In this document: one piece after another, positions 7,159-11,608 of the stretch
Numbering within the stretch: the stretch's first letter is position 1
Layout: the number at the start of each line of letters is the position of its first letter
DNA from: Thermoplasmata archaeon
GTDB lineage: Archaea > Thermoplasmatota > Thermoplasmata > Thermoplasmatales > Thermoplasmataceae
Direction of reading: 5' to 3'
Length of the DNA stretch: 12,175 nucleotides
Assembly (NCBI GenBank): GCA_021827885.1
Contig: JAKAUD010000045.1
Coordinates: 1 to 12,175 of the forward strand
Program-made: the position numbers and the translations under genes
The notes under the pieces: model-generated
Database searches by the model: none
What the model was told of the DNA's origin: nothing
What the model saw: the letters and a program-made list of their open reading frames with translations, nothing else

Positions 7159-7824
7159 CTATGTCTGTGTGATCCTCTTTTCGGTTAGTATTGAATTGGC
7201 CCCCATGTAGAAGAATATCGCACCAATCAAGCTGAAGAAAGGTATGAATATTCCGACAACGTACATTATTCCGGCAGTACCGAAAGAGCTTTTATTAAAG
7301 TAATCTCTGAGCCGAAATGCTCCCACTACAAGTCCGAGTATTTCCCCAACAAGGCCCATTATCCCTCCAACAAGCATGATCACAGCACCGCCGAGGATAA
7401 GCAGGATCGAATTACTCAGGGATAGACCTATAATCAGTATCACCCCAGCAATTATAAGGACAAGAGCAGTGAAGTACAGATTTATTCCAGTATACGCGGA
7501 ATTAAATCTCTCAGAAATACTCTTGAGGTGCCTGTAAGCAGACCTAAGGAACACTAATGAAACAATCTCAATGATGATAGCCGGCACAGAAGCAGGAAGG
7601 ACGTAATAGGTTGAAGATAAAGAAGAGGTCAACGGTTGTGACGAATAAATGCCCTTAGACAGATCAGTCAAAAGGAAGTAGACCTCGATGGCAAGTCCTA
7701 CGGTGCCCAACAGAAAACCAACTATGGCCAATATTGAAAACCTCTTTACGTCTTGGAGAGCAGTCATTTCTTCCTGATTCAGCTGCTTTATTGCAGGTGG
7801 GGCAGACGCATAAAAATTGCTCAC
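7159..7824 (-). CDS. DUF973-like multi-pass membrane protein
   Basis: This 221-residue protein has about five membrane segments (roughly residues 29-49, 71-95, 111-133, 139-166 and 184-208). Features typical of the archaeal DUF973 family, as I remember it, are the short N-terminal cytoplasmic helix ending in LQDVKRFSILAIVGFLLG, the Gly/Ile/Leu-rich paired central helices, and the final FFSLIGAIFFYMG helix followed by a basic tail. Function of the family is unknown. The start is GTG at 7824; a TATA box about 27 nt upstream implies a leaderless transcript beginning on that GTG. The gene is convergent with the membrane-anchor fragment on the plus strand and divergent from nothing nearby. Family placement is moderate, the coding call is strong. 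Confidence 0.7.
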   Translation of the reverse strand: MSNFYASAPPAIKQLNQEEMTALQDVKRFSILAIVGFLLGTVGLAIEVYFLLTDLSKGIYSSQPLTSSLSSTYYVLPASVPAIIIEIVSLVFLRSAYRHLKSISERFNSAYTGINLYFTALVLIIAGVILIIGLSLSNSILLILGGAVIMLVGGIMGLVGEILGLVVGAFRLRDYFNKSSFGTAGIMYVVGIFIPFFSLIGAIFFYMGANSILTEKRITQT

Positions 7825-7845
7825 AGCCTATTATGAACGTATGAT

Positions 7846-7856
7846 TATTATATTTT
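7846..7856 (-). promoter_or_regulatory. TATA box of the DUF973-like gene
   Basis: The minus strand reads AAAATATAATAAT centred about 27 nt upstream of the GTG at 7824, supporting that GTG as a leaderless start. Confidence 0.55.
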
Positions 7857-7969
7857 TCTCGTACTGAACTACATTTTTGGTAATACATGTTCTATTATTA
7901 ATTATCTATTTTTTATAGGAGAGTAGAGGGGTACCATTAAATAATTAATCGGGTAGTTACTGGGCTCCC

Positions 7970-7994
7970 AAAAACAGTTCTTTTACCTGTTTTT
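7970..7994 (-). terminator. Hairpin with T-run after TA module 1
   Basis: AAAAACAG and CTGTTTTT form an 8-bp perfect inverted repeat around a 9-nt loop. It begins eight bases after the toxin stop codon on the minus strand and ends in five T. This looks like a terminator; on the plus strand it also ends in T5 and could act in both directions. Confidence 0.6.
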
Positions 7995-8001
7995 ACTAAA
8001 C

Positions 8002-8256
8002 TCATGTAAACACATTTCTTCGGTGACCAATTTTTACGACTAGAACGACCAATTTGTTATCCTTCATTTGACATATAGCTCTGTAATTCCCGATTCTTAA
8101 ACTTCTCATTCCTCTTAAAACCGCGGTAAGTGGTTTGCCTAATTCATGTTCCTTCTCTAACCGATATAGTCCGTTTGTGATTCTTCTTTTTACTGAGTTG
8201 TCACATTTTCGAAGAAACTCCTCTGCCTCTGCAGTAAGAATCACCTCATAGCGCAA
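8002..8256 (-). CDS. RelE-family toxin, TA module 1
   Basis: This 84-residue protein has the RelE/ParE fold signature: two N-terminal helices (about residues 9-36), then L-R-G-M-R-S-L-R-I-G-N-Y-R-A-I, a beta-hairpin, and the C-terminal strand I-G-H-R-R-N-V-F. The basic residues in LRIGNYR and GHRRN are those that contact mRNA in ribosome-dependent RelE endonucleases. It follows its antitoxin with a 2-nt gap and starts with TTG (8254-8256); the only in-frame alternative, GTG four codons later, would remove the first beta-strand. A hairpin terminator follows. Predicted role: mRNA cleavage during stress, neutralised by the upstream antitoxin. Ribosome targeting is family knowledge, not tested here. 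Confidence 0.88.
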   Translation of the reverse strand: MRYEVILTAEAEEFLRKCDNSVKRRITNGLYRLEKEHELGKPLTAVLRGMRSLRIGNYRAICQMKDNKLVVLVVKIGHRRNVFT

Positions 8257-8258
8257 AC

Positions 8259-8519
8259 TTAGTGCAACTCCTTCTTGATACCTCTAAGCGACCTAATTCG
8301 TCCTTCTTCGTAATCCTTAATTCCACGAGCTATTCCTTTCATCATTTCTGGGTCAGACAGAATTTCAAGTGTTTCTATCATTGACTCTCTACTTGCAATG
8401 TCTGGAGATGAAGAAGCGATCAATCTTGAGATAAGCTCGTTGTAAGATTCTCCGTAATGTACTTTAAGTTCATCGAGTCTCGCCTTGACCTTCTCGTCTA
8501 TTTGTATGTTCGTAACCAT
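8259..8519 (-). CDS. RHH-type antitoxin, TA module 1
   Basis: This 86-residue protein has a short N-terminal beta-strand (TNIQIDEKVKARLDEL) followed by two helices (to about residue 35), the ribbon-helix-helix DNA-binding layout. A RelB-like C-terminal tail follows, with L-S-D-P-E-M-M-K-G-I-A-R-G-I-K-D-Y-E-E-G-R, which in this family wraps the toxin. It starts with ATG and is 2 nt from the toxin gene, so the pair is co-transcribed. It likely represses its own promoter, alone or with the toxin. I see no clear TATA box or ribosome binding site at the expected positions. Confidence 0.82.
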   Translation of the reverse strand: MVTNIQIDEKVKARLDELKVHYGESYNELISRLIASSSPDIASRESMIETLEILSDPEMMKGIARGIKDYEEGRIRSLRGIKKELH

Positions 8520-8592
8520 AGGTAGCTATAGGTATCAATAGTTGTGAAACTTTCTGAAAATTAACAATCCCGCTAATTATGAACGAGAATGA

Positions 8593-8844
8593 TTACATCC
8601 ATTCTCTCCTTTCTACAAACTTGCGTCTGCAATTGGGACACTTAAGGTTTCTCTCGCTTCTCATATGAATGGTGCTTACCCCACGTACCTTTGTTGCGTC
8701 ATTCTTGATTGAATGGTGGGAGCTTCTGTCAATGGCAGGATTGAACTCCACTCCGAAAGTCTTTTCGAATGTTGGACATGTAATATTAACAACCTCGGTT
8801 TCCCTGATTTTGTTCACCATTCCATTCATTCTTTCACATATCAT
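8593..8844 (-). CDS. Small zinc-ribbon-like protein with one cysteine lost
   Basis: This 83-residue protein begins at the ATG at 8844 (two further in-frame ATGs at codons 6 and 9). Its C-terminal half ends in L-K-C-P-N-C-R-R-K-F, a normal zinc knuckle. The matching N-terminal knuckle reads N-I-T-C-P-T-F-E-K-T-F, where the second cysteine of a C-P-x-C pair is Phe (TTC; TGC is one base away). A His-rich middle (R-S-S-H-H-S-I) could provide a substitute ligand. The layout, two knuckles about 50 residues apart, suggests a two-knuckle zinc ribbon, but I recognise no named family. A TATA box about 28 nt upstream fits a leaderless transcript from 8844. It lies between TA modules 1 and 2 on the same strand, 73 nt upstream of antitoxin 1, and may be cargo or a regulator. 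Confidence 0.6.
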   Translation of the reverse strand: MICERMNGMVNKIRETEVVNITCPTFEKTFGVEFNPAIDRSSHHSIKNDATKVRGVSTIHMRSERNLKCPNCRRKFVERREWM

Positions 8845-8866
8845 TTATGTACAGGATTAGGACAAG

Positions 8867-8876
8867 AATTTTATAT
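8867..8876 (-). promoter_or_regulatory. TATA box of the zinc-ribbon-like gene
   Basis: The minus strand reads CATATAAAAT about 28 nt before the ATG at 8844, supporting that ATG as the start of a leaderless transcript. Confidence 0.55.
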
Positions 8877-8895
8877 GCTGAAGCAAGGAAGCACA

Positions 8896-8940
8896 ATATT
8901 CGCTTAAGACATTAAGCAAATCCCGAACGTCACATTCTAA
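8896..8940 (-). pseudogene. Relic copy 1 of a HicA-like N-terminal fragment
   Basis: The 13 codons at 8896-8934 translate as CDVRDLLNVLSEY and align without gaps to two other copies in the window, matching copy 2 at 29 of 39 bases. It has no start codon in this frame. It lies just downstream of toxin 2 on the same strand; TTTATATAA in between could be a TATA box. This is the most diverged copy. The HicA likeness (G-R-D-L-L-K-V-L-R-E) is weak and rests on copies 2 and 3. Confidence 0.4.
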
Positions 8941-8991
8941 CTTTAGTTGGCTTTCGTGATTATATAAACACAATCCAGAAAAAGAGGCAGG

Positions 8992-9246
8992 TCACTTGTA
9001 GATGTTCCTTCTATGACCCAGTGATCTGATAACTATAACTCTTCTATTTTCTTCAATGCCCGCAATCACTCTGTAGTCGCCGACCCGTAACTTGTACTCG
9101 GTCCTCCCGACCAACCTCACAAAGAACCTGTGAGGATCACTTCTTGTGCTTTCTATTTTCTGGACAATCCTCTTGGCTACAGGAATGTCCAAGCCTCGAA
9201 GCTGAAAAATAGATTCCTCCGAATATTCAACCTCAAAGTCTGTCAC
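8992..9246 (-). CDS. RelE/ParE-family toxin, TA module 2
   Basis: This 84-residue protein has two N-terminal helices, then the core L-V-G-R-T-E-Y-K-L-R-V-G-D-Y-R-V-I, a strand pair, and the ending S-L-G-H-R-R-N-I-Y-K. These are the conserved RelE motifs, with Arg in LRVGDYR and His-Arg-Arg near the C-terminus as likely catalytic or RNA-contact residues. The start is GTG, overlapping the antitoxin stop as GTGA (9243-9246), so translation is coupled. It shares LR(V/I)G(D/N)YR and GHRRN with toxin 1 but is clearly a different lineage, so the two modules are not a recent tandem copy. Predicted ribosome-dependent mRNA interferase; gyrase poisoning (ParE-like) cannot be excluded. Confidence 0.88.
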   Translation of the reverse strand: MTDFEVEYSEESIFQLRGLDIPVAKRIVQKIESTRSDPHRFFVRLVGRTEYKLRVGDYRVIAGIEENRRVIVIRSLGHRRNIYK

Positions 9247-9485
9247 TTGATTCCCAACTGTTTCTTCACTTCTTCTGCGGTGTGAATCTTCTTCTCTTTC
9301 ACATCAAGTAGACCTCTAAGTAGGGAAGCCCTAAAATCCTCAGTGTAAACTCCTTCTTCATCCCCCTCAGGAATTAGTGACATGAGTGCGTTAAGCAACT
9401 CATCGTATGTCATTCTTTTGTATGCTCTTAGTCCATTCAGTTTCTCTCTTGTGGATCGGCTAATTTGTATTGTTGTGTAATCCAT
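9243..9485 (-). CDS. RHH-type antitoxin, TA module 2
   Basis: This 80-residue protein starts with M-D-Y-T-T-I-Q-I-S-R-S-T-R-E-K-L, the beta-strand and first helix of a ribbon-helix-helix antitoxin, then M-T-Y-D-E-L-L-N-A-L-M. Its C-terminal tail (FRASLLRGLLDVKEKKIHTAEEVKKQLGIK region) is of the RelB type that binds the toxin. The ATG at 9485 is chosen because all family features begin there; an in-frame ATG at 9575 would add 30 unlike residues. TATA-like elements lie 25 nt (9507-9514) and 36 nt (9518-9525) upstream of 9485. Its stop overlaps the toxin start by four bases. Confidence 0.85.
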   Translation of the reverse strand: MDYTTIQISRSTREKLNGLRAYKRMTYDELLNALMSLIPEGDEEGVYTEDFRASLLRGLLDVKEKKIHTAEEVKKQLGIK

Positions 9486-9574
9486 GTATATGCCTTGTAT
9501 AGCTGATGTATAACTACAATATAATTTTTGTCTTTCAGTCAATTCGGGTACGGGTGTCAAGCGATGTTTAGGCA

Positions 9575-9667
9575 TTATAAGATAATGGAGAGTTTCCTTT
9601 TGTTCGTGTACAGCGGAAAGTGTTCCCTCAAAACACTAAGCAAATCCCGACCGGTCCATTCTACCAT
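9575..9667 (-). pseudogene. Relic copy 2 of the HicA-like fragment, a 30-codon open frame
   Basis: An ATG at 9667 opens a 30-residue frame that contains WTGRDLLSVLREH (9620-9658) and ends in TAA at 9575-9577. The motif matches the N-terminal helix of HicA toxins (usually G-K-E-L-I-K-x-L-K-x-x-G), but the rest of HicA (dsRBD-like strands and the G-S-H motif with the catalytic His) is absent. Its TAA overlaps, as TAATG, an ATG that opens the longer frame of antitoxin 2. It may be a remnant, or a short peptide that is still translated. It lies between the divergent antitoxins of modules 2 and 3. Confidence 0.4.
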
Positions 9668-9746
9668 TAGCCTTTAACCTTTCAGGATTGATCATTTGAG
9701 ATTAGTCTGAGTGCTATTATGTGTAATGTATTTCTTTGAATAATGG

Positions 9747-9754
9747 TTATATAT
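9747..9754 (+). promoter_or_regulatory. TATA box of TA module 3
   Basis: TTATATAT is centred 24-25 nt upstream of the ATG at 9775, so the transcript should start at that ATG (leaderless). A regulator bound here would be the antitoxin complex by analogy with other modules. Confidence 0.65.
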
Positions 9755-9774
9755 GACTGTAGCATTTATGTACT

Positions 9775-9960
9775 ATGAGCCAAACTACCATACAAGTTTC
9801 CAAAGAGACGAGGGAGAGACTCAAGAAACTTGGAAGAAAGGGGCAGACCTATGATGAAGTCATAGAAAACCTCATAGAAATTAACAGGAAAGCCATGTTC
9901 TTCAACGAACTTGACAGAATAGCTGACACAGAGGAGTTCGTCCCTCTTGACGAGATATAG
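9775..9960 (+). CDS. RHH-type antitoxin, TA module 3
   Basis: This 61-residue protein begins S-Q-T-T-I-Q-V-S-K-E-T-R-E-R-L-K-K-L-G-R-K-G-Q-T-Y-D-E-V-I, the ribbon-helix-helix strand, turn and first helix found in many short archaeal antitoxins. It ends with an acidic tail (ELDRIADTEEFVPLDEI) that should bind the toxin. The ATG start is fixed by the TATA box. The last 14 bases overlap the toxin gene, so translation of the two is coupled. It points away from module 2, and the two antitoxin genes are divergent across about 290 nt that hold relic copy 2. Confidence 0.87.
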   Translation: MSQTTIQVSKETRERLKKLGRKGQTYDEVIENLIEINRKAMFFNELDRIADTEEFVPLDEI

Positions 9961-10225
9961 TGTTCTCGTCTCAACTACAGCTTCAAAGGAATTCAGAGCC
10001 CTACAGAAGAAGGAACAAGATGGAATAAGGGAGAAATTGAATGAGCTTGCGGAAGATCCCTACGACAGATCCAACAGGCTCGACACCAAGAAACTTTCTG
10101 GGACCAAACACACATACTTCAGACTGAGGGTAGGGGATTACCGGGTCATATATTACCTCCAAGAGGAGACCATTAGGGTGGTAAGAATTGCAATACGCTC
10201 TGATGCATACTCATGGTTGGATTAA
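9947..10225 (+). CDS. RelE-family toxin, TA module 3
   Basis: This 92-residue protein has the RelE layout: a first strand (YSVLVSTTASKEF), helices to about residue 35, then D-T-K-K-L-S-G-T-K-H-T-Y-F-R-L-R-V-G-D-Y-R-V-I-Y-Y and the final strand with I-A-I-R-S-D-A-Y. The L-S-G...F-R-L-R-V-G-D-Y-R-V motif is the family hallmark. The start is TTG at 9947; the frame is open only back to a TAG at 9920-9922 and no ATG or GTG lies in it, so TTG is the only common start. It ends in a different C-terminus (SDAYSWLD) from the GHRRN of toxins 1 and 2, so it belongs to another subgroup. Predicted mRNA interferase. Confidence 0.9.
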   Translation: MTRYSVLVSTTASKEFRALQKKEQDGIREKLNELAEDPYDRSNRLDTKKLSGTKHTYFRLRVGDYRVIYYLQEETIRVVRIAIRSDAYSWLD

Positions 10226-10243
10226 CGTCAGAAAAATGAACCA

Positions 10244-10303
10244 TTAACTGTGCTCCCTTAAAACTTTGATCAAATCCCTACCGGTCCATAAAGGGTTCAA
10301 ATC
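10244..10303 (-). pseudogene. Relic copy 3 of the HicA-like fragment
   Basis: The frame reads WTGRDLIKVLREH at 10250-10288, flanked by a TGA upstream and a TAA at 10244-10246. It has no start codon in frame. It matches copy 2 at 32 of 39 bases; of the five codons that differ, three are synonymous (CGG/AGG, TTG/TTA, GAA/GAG) and one is Leu/Ile, which points to a once protein-coding sequence. It lies just downstream of toxin 3 but on the opposite strand. Confidence 0.45.
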
Positions 10304-10355
10304 TCAACATTTAAAGAAATTATAGTTATCCATTTACTTATCTTGGAGCTTTTGC

Positions 10356-10505
10356 TCAGAGATTAATTTCTTCTCGTTTATAAGTGTGGTCTGCTTCCTT
10401 ATATTTTGATTGGTTTCCGCCAAAAAGGGGATCGTATCCCAATGATTCTTTGTAAATTTCTTTCAGAGCCTCTTCTAGCAGATTCGCCGTGCTGTTCCAT
10501 GACCA
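10356..10505 (-). pseudogene. Open frame without start codon, protein-like
   Basis: A 49-codon frame follows an in-frame TAA (10506-10508) and ends at TGA 10356-10358. It reads as a helix (NLLEEALKEIYKESLGYDPL) followed by G-G-N-Q-S-K-Y-K and a charged tail, which looks more like protein than the other frames. No ATG, GTG or TTG lies at its front, so it may be the 3' end of a decayed gene, perhaps another antitoxin. No family recognised. Confidence 0.3.
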
Positions 10506-10693
10506 TTACATGAATAAGGGTTGTTCTTACTTGATTCGGTAAAGTACGTTAGTCGTTTCGTATCTTATACAGTGGGAGGTAGACTGAAGACTAAAATCAA
10601 AAGAACCCGAACGCCGCTTAAGATTTTGTATGGTGAGTATTCGAACCCAATTGAGTACAAAAATACTCGATTGAATTCTGTTTATCCTCCGGT
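10506..10693. other. Intergenic between TA modules 3 and 4, nothing coding seen
   Basis: I see no coding frame or RNA gene. There is a GAGTATT ... AATACTC inverted repeat around 10635-10669 with a loop of about 20 nt, of unknown meaning. Confidence 0.3.
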
Positions 10694-11026
10694 CTAATAG
10701 TCGAACCTCTTCTCGTATTCTTTATGAGGAAACCATTCTAGCAGGATTGCCAAGATTTCTATTTCGTTTCCAGCAATCGAATAAACCAACCTCCAAGCAT
10801 TTGGAAGATTGTATTTCCAAAGATTATTGATCCCATACTTCTTTACATAGACCTTCGGTATTTGTTTTTTCGGTATTTGTATCCCACAAAATGGGTTTGA
10901 TTTAAGATCATCTGTTGCTCTCTCTAGAAACTTGTAGAGAATGGGATTTTCCTTCCTCGTCTTGAGATAAGCATTCTGGACTTCTTCGTCTGCAAAGACT
11001 ACTTTGACTTCCTTATTACTGCTTAT
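10694..11026 (-). CDS. RelE/ParE-family toxin, TA module 4, apparent ATA start
   Basis: A continuous frame of 110 codons ends at TAG 10694-10696. It contains the archaeal toxin motifs K-V-V-F-A-D-E-E-V, then F-L-E-R-A-T-D-D-L-K-S-N-P-F-C-G-I-Q-I-P-K, Y-G-I-N-N-L-W-K-Y-N-L-P-N-A-W-R-L-V-Y, and E-W-F-P-H-K-E-Y-E-K-R-F, all colinear with a full-length family member. There is no ATG, GTG or TTG between the upstream TAG and the first conserved residues. The best start is ATA at 11024-11026, with GGTG five bases upstream as a ribosome binding site. ATA overlaps the antitoxin stop as ATAA, where an ancestral ATGA would need only one G-to-A change. Translation by ATA initiation, by slippage in the AAAA run before the stop, or not at all are the options. 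Confidence 0.75.
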   Translation of the reverse strand: MSSNKEVKVVFADEEVQNAYLKTRKENPILYKFLERATDDLKSNPFCGIQIPKKQIPKVYVKKYGINNLWKYNLPNAWRLVYSIAGNEIEILAILLEWFPHKEYEKRFDY

Positions 11027-11286
11027 TTTAACACCAACTTGCTATTGTTATACTTCTTCACTAATTTGGGATTCCATATCCATATTATCTTGCCATCTTT
11101 CTGGACGATCTTTCCCGATTCCTCCAGATAAGATATGATTAGGTTAAATGTTTGATACATTACTTTTTTCTCTAACGAGAGCCACAGTTGTCTCTTCGAA
11201 GGATACTCCTTGCCTCTCTCCAGAGCTTCTTCCACCATCAGCACAGTATCCAACCGAGGGTAATGTATTATTGACCCATTTTGCAT
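11023..11286 (-). CDS. Winged-helix antitoxin-like protein, TA module 4
   Basis: This 87-residue protein has an I-H-Y-P-R-L-D-T-V-L-M-V-E-E-A-L first helix, then Y-P-S-K-R-Q-L-W-L-S-L-E-K-K-V-M-Y-Q-T-F-N-L-I-I-S-Y-L-E-E-S-G-K-I and a hairpin wing ending K-I-I-W-I-W-N-P. That is a winged helix-turn-helix DNA-binding domain of a type I associate with archaeal RelE-like toxins. It is a different antitoxin class from the RHH proteins of modules 1-3. It starts with ATG 26 nt after a TATA box, so it is leaderless. It overlaps the toxin frame by four bases. An AT inverted repeat in its promoter could be its own operator. Confidence 0.72.
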   Translation of the reverse strand: MQNGSIIHYPRLDTVLMVEEALERGKEYPSKRQLWLSLEKKVMYQTFNLIISYLEESGKIVQKDGKIIWIWNPKLVKKYNNSKLVLK

Positions 11287-11291
11287 TGTGC

Positions 11292-11314
11292 TATATATTA
11301 TTATATAATATATA
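11292..11314 (-). promoter_or_regulatory. Promoter with AT inverted repeat for TA module 4
   Basis: Ten-base perfect arms TATATATTAT (11292-11301) and ATAATATATA (11305-11314) flank a three-base centre, overlapping the TATA box at 11309-11316 (TTTATATA on the minus strand), which lies 26 nt before the ATG at 11286. A palindrome between TATA box and start fits a self-repression operator, but the sequence is only A and T, so chance symmetry is possible. Confidence 0.5.
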
Positions 11315-11316
11315 AA

Positions 11317-11537
11317 CTTATACTAGCACCCTAGATAAAACTGAATAGTGAGACCCAAAGAATCTATCAATAGTGAAATCTGAAAAGGACGAAAAGGAAG
11401 GTGCCCGTACTCAATGAGCCTAAAATAATATTCGAAGCCACACTCTAAACCTTGTCTTGCGTTTCAGCATTTCTTCCTGTCCTATTCTGTTTAATTTGGT
11501 TAATGTTACGTATTATTATTGTTATACATTTATAAAA
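11317..11537. other. Intergenic, nothing recognised
   Basis: No coding frame, RNA gene or clear promoter is seen. Directly downstream of the tRNA on the minus strand are TTTTATA and AT-rich bases that can end the tRNA transcript. Confidence 0.4.
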
Positions 11538-11608
11538 GGGTAGGTGGGGATTCGAACCCCAATAGTCGGGATCTGCAGTCCCGTGCATAGCCGCTCTGCC
11601 ACCTACCC
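11538..11608 (-). tRNA. tRNA-Cys (anticodon GCA)
   Basis: The minus strand folds as a complete 71-nt cloverleaf. The acceptor stem is GGGTAGG/CCTACCC, the anticodon stem CGGGA/TCCCG around loop CTGCAGA (anticodon GCA), and the T stem TGGGG/CCCCA around TTCGAAT. There is no intron and no encoded CCA. The first six bases lie within the end of the upstream TGT gene, and a T4 run follows the 3' end directly. Confidence 0.97.

Noticed and set aside
8669..8907. Plus-strand frames opposite the zinc-ribbon-like gene
   Set aside because: Antisense shadows; the minus strand has the zinc knuckle and a TATA box at the right distance.
8896..10303. CRISPR array or insertion-sequence ends for the three repeats
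   Set aside because: Copies are 600-700 bp apart with no regular spacers, no terminal inverted repeats and no target duplications; substitutions follow codon positions.
10580..10625. Possible fourth copy of the HicA-like fragment (GTTCGGGTTCTTTTG on the minus strand)
   Set aside because: Only a short match to copy 1; the translated frame does not keep the R-D-L-L core.
10620..10670. tRNA-like TTCGAA with neighbouring bases
   Set aside because: The supposed T stem does not pair and no other arms can be folded.
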